A stretch of 64,000 bases of DNA from NVTR01 sp036480115 (GTDB lineage: Bacteria; Pseudomonadota; Alphaproteobacteria; Rhodobacterales; Rhodobacteraceae), in NCBI GenBank assembly GCA_965224795.1, contig CBDDAE010000002.1, positions 868,001 through 932,000 on the forward strand, in the 5' to 3' direction. Below are positions 1-8,397 of the stretch, piece by piece; the stretch's first letter is position 1, and each line of letters starts with the position of its first letter. The notes below the pieces were generated by a model. It saw nothing but the letters and a program-made list of their open reading frames with translations. It made no database searches and was not told the DNA's origin. The translations under genes were made by a program, and so were the position numbers.

Positions 1-36
1 GAAGGCGAAAAAATGCACACGCGACAGGAGACTGAT

Positions 37-1332
37 ATGGGAACTTCCACTGGTAACCTCGGCTTTTTCACTGAAACTCTGACTGATCGCGACCCGGAAC
101 TGATGGGCGCTGTCACCGATGAACTGGGCCGCCAGCGTGAAGAGATCGAACTGATCGCGTCGGAAAACATTGTATCGATGGCGGTGATGCAGGCGCAGGG
201 CACGGTGCTGACCAATAAATATGCCGAAGGCTACCCAGGTAAGCGCTATTACGGCGGTTGTCAGCATGTCGATGTGGCGGAAAACCTGGCGATTGATCGC
301 GCGAAACAGCTGTTTGGCTGTGAGTTTGTGAATGTGCAGCCCCATTCTGGCAGCCAGGCCAATCAGGGCGTGTTTCAAGCGCTAATCCAGCCCGGTGATA
401 CGATTTTAGGCATGGATCTGGCATCGGGTGGGCACCTGACCCATGGGGCGAAACCGAACCAGTCGGGCAAGTGGTTTAACGCGGTACAATACGGCGTACG
501 CCGGCAAGACAATCTGATTGACTATGATCAGATACAGGCACTGGCGACCGAACATCAGCCCAAATTAGTGATCGCCGGGGGCTCTGCCATTCCGCGCCAG
601 ATTGATTTTGCCCGGATGCGCGAAATTGCTGACAGTGTTGGCGCCTATCTGCTGGTGGATATGGCGCATTTTGCCGGGCTAGTGGCCGCTGGCGCCCATC
701 CCAGCCCGTTTCCACACGCCCATGTGGCGACGACAACCACCCATAAAACCCTGCGCGGGCCGCGCGGTGGCATGATCCTGACCAACGATGAAGCGATTTT
801 CAAAAAAGCGAATTCAGCCATTTTTCCGGGTATTCAGGGTGGCCCGCTGATGCATGTGATCGCCGCCAAAGCGGTGGCCTTTGGCGAAGCGCTGCGCCCG
901 GATTTCAAGGATTATATCGCGCAAGTTGTTGTAAACGCGCAGGCAATGGCCGATCAGCTGCTAAAGGGCGGGTTGGACATTGTGACCGGCGGGACAGACA
1001 CTCATGTGATGCTGGTGGACCTGCGCCCCAAGGGCGTGACCGGCAAAGCAACCGAGGCCGCACTGGGGCGCGCCAACATCACCACCAACAAAAACGGCAT
1101 TCCGTTTGACCCGGAAAAGCCGTTTGTGACATCGGGCATTCGGCTAGGTTCACCCGCTGGAACGACGCGCGGGTTTGGCGAGGCTGAGTTTCGTTTGATT
1201 GCCGATTGGATTGTTGAAGTTGTCGACGGGCTGGCGGCCAATGGTGAAGACGGAAATGGTGCGGTCGAGGAGGCGGTGAAGGTCAAGGTTCTGGACCTGT
1301 GCGCTAAGTTTCCGATCTATCCGGGGCTGTAG
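37..1332 (+). CDS. glyA: Serine hydroxymethyltransferase
   Basis: PLP enzyme that interconverts serine and glycine with tetrahydrofolate, supplying cytosolic one-carbon units. The 431-residue length fits the family. The segment TTTTHKTLRGPRGG carries the Schiff-base lysine (about Lys237), and the N-terminal ELIASEN and YAEGYPGKRYYGG blocks are hallmarks. An in-frame ATG lies upstream at 13, but the ATG at 37 has an AGGAG six bases before it and matches the usual N-terminus, so I use it. A DUF817 gene follows 15 bases downstream in the same direction. Nothing in the protein looks unusual. Confidence 0.97.
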   Translation: MGTSTGNLGFFTETLTDRDPELMGAVTDELGRQREEIELIASENIVSMAVMQAQGTVLTNKYAEGYPGKRYYGGCQHVDVAENLAIDRAKQLFGCEFVNVQPHSGSQANQGVFQALIQPGDTILGMDLASGGHLTHGAKPNQSGKWFNAVQYGVRRQDNLIDYDQIQALATEHQPKLVIAGGSAIPRQIDFARMREIADSVGAYLLVDMAHFAGLVAAGAHPSPFPHAHVATTTTHKTLRGPRGGMILTNDEAIFKKANSAIFPGIQGGPLMHVIAAKAVAFGEALRPDFKDYIAQVVVNAQAMADQLLKGGLDIVTGGTDTHVMLVDLRPKGVTGKATEAALGRANITTNKNGIPFDPEKPFVTSGIRLGSPAGTTRGFGEAEFRLIADWIVEVVDGLAANGEDGNGAVEEAVKVKVLDLCAKFPIYPGL

Positions 1333-1347
1333 CGGGCTAGCTGTCCG

Positions 1348-2199
1348 GTGCCTGAAAGCAATCAGCATACGCTAAATATCGAGCGCCGCTTGGGCGACTG
1401 GATGCGGGCGCGGTTGCCCGGTGCGCTGGCCGAATTCATCATGTTTGGGCTGAAACAGGGCTGGGCCGCACTATTTGGCGCGCTGATGCTGTTGGGGATC
1501 ATCGTTTCCAAGGTGATCTGGCAGGCCGACTGGCCACTGGCGCGGTACGACGGGCTGTTCCTGTATGCGGTTGCCCTGCAAGTCGGGTTCTTACTGCTAA
1601 AGTTGGAAAGCCTTCGCGAGGCACGGGTGATTCTGATATTCCACGTGATCGGCACCGTGATGGAGATTTTTAAGGTGCAGGCCGGATCCTGGGCCTACCC
1701 GGAACCGGGGCTGATCAAGCTGATGGATGTGCCGCTGTTTTCCGGGTTTATGTATGCCTCTATCGGGTCATATATGGCGCGAGTGATCCGGGTGTTTGAC
1801 ATGCGTTTCACCCCCTACCCGGCGTTCTGGACCAGTGTGGTTCTGGCTGTCGCCATCTACGTTAATTTCTTTGCACATCATTTCTTGCCCGACATCCGGC
1901 TGGCGCTGTTTGCAGCCACTGTAATTTTGTATATTCGCACCCGGATATTGTTCACCATCGGCACCCGCACCTATTGGATGCCCCTGCCCATGGCGGCATT
2001 TTTCAGCAGCTTTTTCCTGTGGATTGCCGAAAATATCGGCACCAACACCGGCACCTGGGTCTATGCCGGACAGGGCGGCGACTATAGCTGGGTCAGTTTC
2101 GCCAAAATGGGGTCATGGTATTTGCTGCTTTACGTCAGTTTTGTATCAGTAACGCTGGTGTATCGTGAAGCTTTGGGGCCGGACAGGAATGGCGGCTAA
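1348..2199 (+). CDS. DUF817 family integral membrane protein
   Basis: A 283-residue multi-pass membrane protein beginning with GTG, 15 bases after glyA. It is mostly hydrophobic, with about eight candidate transmembrane stretches between residues 30 and 275 and conserved aromatic blocks such as FKVQAGSWAYPEPGLIK and NIGTNTGTWVYAGQ that I recognise as DUF817 (COG3739). The function of this family is not established. The gene may be co-transcribed with glyA. Its 3' end overlaps the convergent gene at 2196 by four bases. Confidence 0.85.
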   Translation: MPESNQHTLNIERRLGDWMRARLPGALAEFIMFGLKQGWAALFGALMLLGIIVSKVIWQADWPLARYDGLFLYAVALQVGFLLLKLESLREARVILIFHVIGTVMEIFKVQAGSWAYPEPGLIKLMDVPLFSGFMYASIGSYMARVIRVFDMRFTPYPAFWTSVVLAVAIYVNFFAHHFLPDIRLALFAATVILYIRTRILFTIGTRTYWMPLPMAAFFSSFFLWIAENIGTNTGTWVYAGQGGDYSWVSFAKMGSWYLLLYVSFVSVTLVYREALGPDRNGG

Positions 2200-2558
2200 A
2201 GAAAGCCACGCCAGCGCAAGACAGCGACCAAGACCACGGAAATGACAATCAGATTGAAAGCGTTGATCGTCAACAGGTCCAGAAACTTGCCCTTGCGGCG
2301 TGCGGAAACATCGACCTCCTCTAGGTATTGCTGACAAATCTCATAAGATCGCCGGGTTGAACCCTCGTCTATCATACGGGCGAGTTTTGGGTTGCCCTCT
2401 AGCTTTACCGCACCCACCAGAGATTGGGCGTGGCGTCGAATGTCCACTGGCAACAACCGCCCGGCGTTGTGCAGTTTAGTTTCCAGCCCGGCACCCCGAA
2501 TGCCAAGTTGGTCCTGCAGCAAAGTGGCAATGTGATCTGCCCTCTCCTCATAAGTCAT
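2196..2558 (-). CDS. Hypothetical protein with C-terminal membrane anchor
   Basis: A 120-residue protein I do not recognise. Residues 1-90 are hydrophilic and helical in character, with a basic cluster (SARRKGKF) just before one hydrophobic segment near residues 95-115 (NAFNLIVISVVLVAVL). This suggests a cytoplasmic domain held by a C-terminal tail anchor. It converges with the DUF817 gene, overlapping it by four bases, and is divergent from the hydrolase at 2649 with about 90 bases between them. Reality as a gene is supported by the clean start, even composition and gap-filling position, not by any recognised family. Confidence 0.65.
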   Translation of the reverse strand: MTYEERADHIATLLQDQLGIRGAGLETKLHNAGRLLPVDIRRHAQSLVGAVKLEGNPKLARMIDEGSTRRSYEICQQYLEEVDVSARRKGKFLDLLTINAFNLIVISVVLVAVLRWRGFL

Positions 2559-2648
2559 TGTTTTACTGACACTTCCCCTGGCAACCGACGCAGGCTACTA
2601 CAGGTTTGATGTTCTGGCCAGTGGGCAAACTTTGGGGTAGATAAAGCT

Positions 2649-3404
2649 ATGTTAAGCACTGAGATAATTGGCAAGCCGACGGCAAAACCTCCGCTGTTAA
2701 TCGCCCATGGGCTTTTCGGATCCGCCCGAAATTGGGGGGTGATCGCCAAGCGTCTGTCCGATGAACGTCAGGTGGTGGCAGTAAACATGCGCAATCACGG
2801 GAGTAGCCGTTGGTATGATAGCCATAGCTACCATGACATGGCAGCCGATCTTGCAGAAGTGATAGGCGCATTTGGCGGCCAAATGGACGTGCTGGGGCAC
2901 TCCATGGGCGGCAAGGCGGCGATGGTTCTGGCGTTGAAATATCCGGGGCTGGTGAACCGTCTGATCATTGCCGATATCGCGCCCGTTGGGTATTTGCATA
3001 CGCAAATGCATTTGATTGATGCGATGCAAGGGGTTGATCTGAAAGTTGTTGAAAAGCGCTCTGATGCTGCGGATCAACTGGCACAGATTGAGGACACGAT
3101 GGTACGCGCGTTTCTATTACAATCGTTGGATATTAAGGCTAGGAAATGGCAACTAAATTTACCTGTTTTGGGGGCCGAGATGGACAAGATTATCGGATTT
3201 CCAGCTGTTGAAGGGCATTTTGAAGAGGCTGTATTTATCCTGTCAGGCGGGGAAAGCAGCTATGTTCAAAATGATGCGCGACAGGGGATCAAGGCGCTGT
3301 TTCCAAAGGTAAGATTTGCCAAGATCCCCGGCGCAGGCCATTGGCTCCATGCCGAAAAACCGCGGGAATTTGAGGCGGCCGTGCGGGCGTTCCTGAACAT
3401 GTGA
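2649..3404 (+). CDS. Alpha/beta-fold hydrolase (YbfF-type esterase)
   Basis: A 251-residue alpha/beta hydrolase. The nucleophile elbow GHSMGGK puts the catalytic serine at about residue 85, the oxyanion-hole region is HGLFGSARNW near 20-29, and the C-terminal GAGHWLHAEKP supplies the catalytic histidine. The overall pattern resembles the YbfF esterase family acting on acyl-CoA or short-chain esters, but the substrate cannot be read from sequence. No signal peptide is visible, so it is cytosolic. An acetyltransferase follows after ten bases and is probably co-transcribed. Confidence 0.85.
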   Translation: MLSTEIIGKPTAKPPLLIAHGLFGSARNWGVIAKRLSDERQVVAVNMRNHGSSRWYDSHSYHDMAADLAEVIGAFGGQMDVLGHSMGGKAAMVLALKYPGLVNRLIIADIAPVGYLHTQMHLIDAMQGVDLKVVEKRSDAADQLAQIEDTMVRAFLLQSLDIKARKWQLNLPVLGAEMDKIIGFPAVEGHFEEAVFILSGGESSYVQNDARQGIKALFPKVRFAKIPGAGHWLHAEKPREFEAAVRAFLNM

Positions 3405-3414
3405 AAGGGCAGAC

Positions 3415-4032
3415 ATGGATATCCGACAGATGCGCCCGGCTGATATGGACGCCGTGCATCAGATTTGCCTGGCTACCGGAAATTCGGGCGGCGATGCGAC
3501 CGCGCTGTATGACGACCCAAAACTGATTGGCCAGATATATGCAGCACCCTACGCAAAACTGTGCTCCAAGCTGTGTTTTGTGGCGGTGGACGCGGAGGGC
3601 GTGGTTGGGTTTGTTGTAGGCACGGTTAATACGGAAGCATTTTTTGATACGCTTGAAACGCATTGGTGGCCGGGAATGCGCAAAATTTACCCGGTGCCTG
3701 ATCCGGCAGACCGCGCCAATTGGACCGTGGATCAGAAACGCCATCAGATGATGCATTTTCCGGAACAGACGCCCGGCGCCGTCACCGGCAATTACCCGGC
3801 GCATATGCATTTGAACCTGCTGGCGCGGGCGCGCGGTATGGGTCTGGGGCGTCAATTGCTGGATCGGTTGTTACTGGCCGTTGCAGGAAAGGGCGCACAA
3901 CGGGCCCATGTGGGGTGCAATGCGAACAACGTCGGCGGTCTGGCTTTTTGGCAGGCCTGCGGGTTTCAAAACCTTAGTGCTGAACTATCGCTGCCCGTTA
4001 ACAGGACCATCTGGCTGGGGCGGCAGATTTAG
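3415..4032 (+). CDS. GNAT family N-acetyltransferase
   Basis: A 205-residue GNAT protein. The acetyl-CoA-binding motif A is seen as LLARARGMGLGRQLLDRLL around residues 130-150, followed by VGCNANNVGGLAFWQACGF, the typical beta5/alpha4 region. A longer insert (residues 75-125) separates the N-terminal strands from motif A, as in acetyltransferases of small molecules. The acceptor substrate is unknown. It sits ten bases after the hydrolase gene. Confidence 0.85.
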   Translation: MDIRQMRPADMDAVHQICLATGNSGGDATALYDDPKLIGQIYAAPYAKLCSKLCFVAVDAEGVVGFVVGTVNTEAFFDTLETHWWPGMRKIYPVPDPADRANWTVDQKRHQMMHFPEQTPGAVTGNYPAHMHLNLLARARGMGLGRQLLDRLLLAVAGKGAQRAHVGCNANNVGGLAFWQACGFQNLSAELSLPVNRTIWLGRQI

Positions 4033-4089
4033 TGGGTTTAATTCGCCAGGCATCCCGCCTAACGTCCCATCAAATTCAGGAGAATCCCG

Positions 4090-4953
4090 ATGGCAACCGG
4101 CACTAATATCCGCACCTATTTCAATGGCACCTGGCATAACGAAGATGTGGCCATTATGCGCGCAGCAGATCACGGGTCATGGCTGGGAACCACGGTATTT
4201 GACGGGGCGCGGCGGTTTGACGGGCTGACACCTGATCTGGCGGCCCATTGCGAACGGGTTGTGCGTTCAGCCGCTGCACTGATGATCACGCCGTCCCAAA
4301 CAGGCGCTGAAATAGCGGAAATCGCGCTGGAAGGATTGCAGGGCTACGATAAGGACACGGCTGTTTATATCCGCCCGATGTTCTGGGCACTGAATGGCGA
4401 CCCTTCAGGCATTGTGCCACAACCTGACGCCACAGGGTTTGCCCTGTGTCTGGAAGAAATTCCAATGGCCGCGCCGGATGCGTCTGCGACACTCGCCACA
4501 ACACAGTTTCGCCGCCCGGTTCTGGAAGACGCGGTGGTGAATGCCAAGGCGGGCTGCCTTTACCCCAATAATGCCAGGATGTTAGCCGAAGCGCGCAGCA
4601 AGGGTTTTTCTAATGCATTGGTGGCGGACGCATTGGGGAATGTTGCCGAAACCGCCAGCGCCAATGTATTTATGGTGCGCGATGGTGAGGTGTTTACACC
4701 GGCAGAAAACGGTACATTTCTGGCCGGGATCACCCGGGCGCGCCATATCAGTAACTTTGCGGCTGACGGGGTACATGTACAGCAAACCACGCTGACATTT
4801 GACGACTTTCGCAGCGCGGATGAAGTGTTTATGTCTGGCAATATGTCAAAGGTGACGCCGATCACCGAATTTGATGGCACCAATTATCAGATCGGCCCGG
4901 TCACCCGGCGGGCGCGGGAAATGTACTGGGACTGGGCGCATTCTGCGGGCTGA
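4090..4953 (+). CDS. Fold-type IV PLP aminotransferase, branched-chain type
   Basis: A 287-residue class IV aminotransferase. Lys153 in VVNAKAGCLYPNN is the likely Schiff-base residue, and the segment NVAETASANVFMV (Glu187) is the conserved PLP-contacting loop. Length and motifs match the branched-chain aminotransferase (IlvE) group, which moves the amino group between Val, Leu or Ile and 2-oxoglutarate. The same fold also includes D-alanine aminotransferase and aminodeoxychorismate lyase, so the substrate is an inference. An AGGAG lies a few bases before the ATG. Confidence 0.85.
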   Translation: MATGTNIRTYFNGTWHNEDVAIMRAADHGSWLGTTVFDGARRFDGLTPDLAAHCERVVRSAAALMITPSQTGAEIAEIALEGLQGYDKDTAVYIRPMFWALNGDPSGIVPQPDATGFALCLEEIPMAAPDASATLATTQFRRPVLEDAVVNAKAGCLYPNNARMLAEARSKGFSNALVADALGNVAETASANVFMVRDGEVFTPAENGTFLAGITRARHISNFAADGVHVQQTTLTFDDFRSADEVFMSGNMSKVTPITEFDGTNYQIGPVTRRAREMYWDWAHSAG

Positions 4954-5043
4954 CCTGCGCCCAATGGTCCGGCTTTGGCCATGGCAGTTGCGCACGCCCG
5001 CGCCCCCTGTCATCATTCAGAAGAATGTTAAAGGGGCAATAAT

Positions 5044-5499
5044 ATGCGCAAATTCCTAGTGGTGCTGGATGACAGTCGTGAATGCCTGAACGCAATGCGT
5101 TTTGCGGCTATGCGGGCTGCCCATACCGGTGGCGGCGTCACCATCTTATCGATCATTCCGCCCGATGAGTTTCAGCATTGGATCGGCGTAGGAAATCTGA
5201 TGCGCGAAGAGGCGCGTGAACGCATCGAAGTCCATTATGAAGTGTTTGCAAAATGGATGCGTGACAAGCAAAACGTAAAGCCTGAATTGGTGATCCGTGA
5301 GGGCGAGGCCGTAACCGAAATATTGGCGCAGATCACCGAGGATCCCGAAATTGGGGTACTGGTACTGGGGGCGGGCGGCGATAAAAAAGGCCCTGGCCCA
5401 TTGGTTAGCCAGATGTCGCGCGCTTCTGGTTCGTTGCCAATTCCGGTTACAATTGTGCCAGGGGAACTGCCGAAAGAACGCATAGAGGCAATCACCTAA
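5044..5499 (+). CDS. Universal stress protein (UspA family)
   Basis: A 151-residue single-domain UspA protein. The N-terminus MRKFLVVLDDSRECLNAMRFA is the first beta strand and nucleotide-contact loop. The C-terminal VLVLGAGGDKKGPG and PIPVTIVPG contain a modified glycine-rich loop that would contact ATP. Such proteins act in the cytosol under starvation or stress. Ninety bases separate it from the aminotransferase upstream, and an Irr-like palindrome follows its stop codon. Confidence 0.9.
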   Translation: MRKFLVVLDDSRECLNAMRFAAMRAAHTGGGVTILSIIPPDEFQHWIGVGNLMREEARERIEVHYEVFAKWMRDKQNVKPELVIREGEAVTEILAQITEDPEIGVLVLGAGGDKKGPGPLVSQMSRASGSLPIPVTIVPGELPKERIEAIT

Positions 5500-5506
5500 A
5501 CATCAT

Positions 5507-5522
5507 TTTAGAATCGTTCTAA
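5507..5522. promoter_or_regulatory. Irr/ICE-like iron control box upstream of nfuA
   Basis: The 16-base sequence TTTAGAATCGTTCTAA is a near-perfect inverted repeat (TTAGAA, three bases, TTCTAA). It matches the Irr (ICE) box of alphaproteobacteria, TTTAGAA-N3-TTCTAAA, as I remember it. It sits directly upstream of a candidate -35 TTGACT (5526-5531) and -10 TATAAA (5551-5556), and about 56 bases before nfuA. A terminator is unlikely because no T-run follows. Irr binding is inferred, not shown. Confidence 0.65.
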
Positions 5523-5577
5523 TCCTTGACTTGCACCCTGCGCAGGCGCATATAAATAGCCTGAAAAGGACGCGCAA

Positions 5578-6138
5578 ATGTTTATCCAAACCGAATCCAC
5601 GCCCAACCCGGCCACATTGAAATTTTTGCCCGGGCAAACTGTTTTAGATTCCGGTACTGCCGATTTTCCGACAGCCAATGACGCCGATAATTCACCGTTG
5701 GCACAGCGGGTGTTTTCAGTAAAAGGCGTTAGCGCTGTTTTCTTTGGTAATGATTTTATCACAGTGACCAAAGTAACTGACGTTGAATGGGACCACATCA
5801 AACCCGCAATTTTGGGCGCGATCATGGAGCACTTTCAATCGGGTCAACAGGCCGTGGAAGGCGCACCAGTTGCGGCCGGTCATGCAGAACACACCGGACC
5901 AGATGAACAAATTGTAAACCAAATCAAAGATTTACTTGATACCCGCGTGCGCCCGGCTGTGGCCCAAGATGGCGGCGACATTACGTTTCACGGTTTTGAC
6001 CGCGGTATTGTCTATTTGCATATGCAAGGTGCCTGCGCTGGCTGCCCCTCTTCTTCCGTTACGTTGAAGATGGGTATCGAAAACCTGTTGCGCCACTATA
6101 TCCCGGAAGTGGTCGAGGTGCGCCAGGTTGCCGCCTGA
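5578..6138 (+). CDS. nfuA: NfuA-type Fe-S cluster scaffold/carrier (NifU C-terminal domain)
   Basis: A 186-residue Nfu protein. Residues 1-88 form the Nfu N-terminal domain (MFIQTESTPNPATLKFLPG). Residues 105-180 form the NifU-like domain with CAGC (Cys153 and Cys156), which bridges a [4Fe-4S] cluster in a dimer. It delivers Fe-S clusters to target enzymes; the aconitase, succinate dehydrogenase and radical-SAM classes are typical clients. RBS AAAGGA precedes the ATG by seven bases. The Irr-like box upstream suggests iron-responsive expression. The tsaB TTG start overlaps its 3' end by 11 bases. Confidence 0.93.
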   Translation: MFIQTESTPNPATLKFLPGQTVLDSGTADFPTANDADNSPLAQRVFSVKGVSAVFFGNDFITVTKVTDVEWDHIKPAILGAIMEHFQSGQQAVEGAPVAAGHAEHTGPDEQIVNQIKDLLDTRVRPAVAQDGGDITFHGFDRGIVYLHMQGACAGCPSSSVTLKMGIENLLRHYIPEVVEVRQVAA

Positions 6139-6784
6139 TCCTTTAATTCTGGCATTTGATACATCGGTCGCGCATTGCGCGGCCGCTTTGCTTTTGGGCG
6201 ACAAAGTTTTGGCCGAACGGGTAGAACCGATGGCTAAGGGGCAAGCAGAGCGGCTGTTTGTACTGATCGAAGAATTGTTATGTGAGGCAGGCGTTGGTTG
6301 GAAAGATCTGACCTGCATCGGCGTCGGAACCGGACCCGGAAATTTTACCGGCATTCGGATTTCAGTTTCAGCGGCCCGTGGGCTCGCGCTTTCACTGGGG
6401 GTGCCGGCCATTGGTATTTCGAACCTTGAAGCGCAGGCCGAAGGGACGACTGGCATCGTTGTTTCGGTATTGGATGCGCGTCAGGAACATTATTATATTC
6501 AGGTGCTGGGGGCACCGGACGTATCACAACCAGTTCGCTGCGAATTAGACAATTTACCACCTATTCCAACCCGGGCAGAACCAAGTGTGATTGGTTTTGA
6601 CGCCAAAAAGATTTCGGCCCAATGTAGCGGGCATGTGTGTGATCCGGTTTTTTCGACTGCAGTTGCCATTGCCAAAATTGCCATGCGCCGCCTCCACAAC
6701 ATCCCGACAAGGCCCGCCCCCTTGTATCTGCGCGCACCCGACGCTGCGCCGCCACGAGATACGGCCCCGGTAATCTTGCCGTGA
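6128..6784 (+). CDS. tsaB: tRNA t6A biosynthesis protein TsaB
   Basis: A 218-residue ASKHA-fold protein. The N-terminal LILAFDTSVAHCAAAL and the segment GTGPGNFTGIRISVSAARGLA are the diagnostic TsaB blocks. TsaB works with TsaD and TsaE to make threonylcarbamoyl-adenosine at position 37 of ANN-decoding tRNAs in the cytosol. The start is a TTG lying inside the end of nfuA, so translation is probably coupled. The stop overlaps the rimI GTG start by four bases, a gene order common in alphaproteobacteria. Confidence 0.92.
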   Translation: MPPDPLILAFDTSVAHCAAALLLGDKVLAERVEPMAKGQAERLFVLIEELLCEAGVGWKDLTCIGVGTGPGNFTGIRISVSAARGLALSLGVPAIGISNLEAQAEGTTGIVVSVLDARQEHYYIQVLGAPDVSQPVRCELDNLPPIPTRAEPSVIGFDAKKISAQCSGHVCDPVFSTAVAIAKIAMRRLHNIPTRPAPLYLRAPDAAPPRDTAPVILP

Positions 6785-7200
6785 CCCCAGACGCGGACTG
6801 GCTGTCAGCCACCCATGCTACCTGCTTCCCAGATGCCCGCAGTTGGTCAACTAAAGAATTCACCGATTTGCTTAGGGCGGATGGGGCGCATCTGATTGCC
6901 AAGTCAAAAGGATTTGCACTGGCCCGCGCAGTCTTGGATGAAGCTGAAATATTAACAATTGCCGTTTTGCCAAATGCGCGACGGCTTGGGTTTGGCGGGG
7001 CGATTTTAGCGGAATTGGAAAATGCTTTGAAGCAGAGCAAGGTAGCTAAGGTGTTTTTGGAGGTTTCAGCAAACAACAGGGCTGCCTTAGCGCTCTATTA
7101 CCGTTCCGGTTACTTGGAAACTGGGCGTCGAAGCGGGTATTATCTAACCAACGACGCCGCAGCGCAGGATGCATTGATTCTATCCAAATTGCTATTTTGA
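6781..7200 (+). CDS. rimI: Ribosomal protein S18-alanine N-acetyltransferase (RimI-like)
   Basis: A 139-residue GNAT protein starting at GTG within the tsaB stop (GTGA overlap). The acetyl-CoA loop reads LPNARRLGFGGAILAELE (about residues 61-78), followed by VFLEVSANNRAALALYYRSGY, typical of RimI. It acetylates the N-terminal alanine of ribosomal protein S18. Assignment rests on the motif and the tsaB-rimI neighbourhood; another protein N-terminal acetyltransferase role is possible. The 200 bases downstream hold the promoter and leader of the BMP gene. Confidence 0.88.
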   Translation: MTPDADWLSATHATCFPDARSWSTKEFTDLLRADGAHLIAKSKGFALARAVLDEAEILTIAVLPNARRLGFGGAILAELENALKQSKVAKVFLEVSANNRAALALYYRSGYLETGRRSGYYLTNDAAAQDALILSKLLF

Positions 7201-7349
7201 CTGTAAAATTCACAAAAACTGGCCGTTGAACGCCTGAATTTTAGACCAAATGGCAAAACATGCGCTTTGGGGGGTAGAATCCTATTGACCCTCCCCGCGA
7301 CCATCGGCCTTAATACATGATGATCTAAAGTGATCTGCTCGCTTTCACG

Positions 7350-7378
7350 CGGGGGCCCAAAAGAAACGGGCGTCCCCG
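7350..7378 (+). promoter_or_regulatory. GC-rich hairpin in the leader of the BMP transporter operon
   Basis: Bases 7350-7354 (CGGGG) pair with 7374-7378 (CCCCG), and 7356-7358 (CCC) with 7368-7370 (GGG), closing an A-rich loop of nine bases. The hairpin lies between a candidate promoter (TTGACC at 7285) and the ribosome-binding site of the gene at 7403. It could stabilise the message or act as a cis-regulatory element. I do not recognise it as a named riboswitch. Confidence 0.4.
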
Positions 7379-7402
7379 ACCAACCAACTGGGAGAAAACA
7401 AC

Positions 7403-8392
7403 ATGACCCTAATGCAGAAATTCCTTGGCGCTGCCGCAACACTGGCGATCACCGCCGGTGCAGCCGTTGCTGACCCTGCTATTATCTTTGACCTTGGCGG
7501 CAAGTTCGACAAGTCATTCAACGAAGCTGCTTTTGCTGGCGCCACAAAATGGGCCGAAGAAACAGGCGGATCATTTCGCGAAATTGAACTGACATCTGAA
7601 GCACAGCGTGAACAAGCCCTGCGCCGGTTTGCTGAAAACGGCAACAACCCGATTGTTATGACAGGTTTCGCATTTGCTACGGCTCTGGAAGCTGTTGCTG
7701 CCGATTTCCCTGATACAAAGTTCGCCATCATCGACATGGTTGTTGATCAGCCAAACGTGCGGTCGGTTGTATTTAACGAACACGAAGGTTCTTACCTGGT
7801 GGGTGTTGCAGCCGCTAAAGCTTCACAATCTGGCACCGTTAGCTTTGTTGGCGGTATGGACATTCCACTGATCCGCAAATTTGCCTGTGGCTACGTGCAG
7901 GGCGTGAAAGCAACCAATGCTGATGCGACCGTGATCCAGAACATGACAGGTACAGACTTCCACGCCTGGAATGACCCTGTGAAAGGCGGCGAGATCACCA
8001 AAGCGCAGATCAGCCAAGGTTCTGACGTGGTTTATGCTGCAGCCGGTGGTACTGGTGTAGGCGTGCTGCAGACTGCTACTGACGAAGGTATCTTTTCGAT
8101 CGGAGTAGATAGCAACCAAAACTACCTGCACCCAGGTTCGGTTCTGACATCCATGCTCAAGCGCGTTGACGTTGCAGTATACAACGCCTTCACTGATGGT
8201 GCGGATATGGAAGCCGGCTTTAACGTTTTGGGTCTGGCCAATGGCGGCATCGATTATGCTGTTGATGAGCATAACGCCGGTGTCTTTAGCGCCGATATCG
8301 CAGCGGCCGTAGAAGCTGCCAAAGCAGGCATCATTGACGGTTCAATCGCCGTACATGACTATATGTCAAGCGACAGCTGCCCGGTCAGCTAA
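7403..8392 (+). CDS. BMP family ABC transporter substrate-binding protein (nucleoside type)
   Basis: A 329-residue periplasmic binding protein. Residues 1-23 are a signal peptide ending AGAAVA before DPAIIFD, with no lipobox cysteine, so it is soluble rather than a lipoprotein. The body has the BMP/PnrA pattern: FDLGGKFDKSFNEAAF, VGGMDIPLIRKF and the C-terminal third with YMSSDSCPVS. The family binds purine or other nucleosides. It is first in a four-gene importer operon, with the ATPase five bases downstream. GGGAG precedes the ATG. Confidence 0.9.
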   Translation: MTLMQKFLGAAATLAITAGAAVADPAIIFDLGGKFDKSFNEAAFAGATKWAEETGGSFREIELTSEAQREQALRRFAENGNNPIVMTGFAFATALEAVAADFPDTKFAIIDMVVDQPNVRSVVFNEHEGSYLVGVAAAKASQSGTVSFVGGMDIPLIRKFACGYVQGVKATNADATVIQNMTGTDFHAWNDPVKGGEITKAQISQGSDVVYAAAGGTGVGVLQTATDEGIFSIGVDSNQNYLHPGSVLTSMLKRVDVAVYNAFTDGADMEAGFNVLGLANGGIDYAVDEHNAGVFSADIAAAVEAAKAGIIDGSIAVHDYMSSDSCPVS

Positions 8393-8397
8393 TCCCA

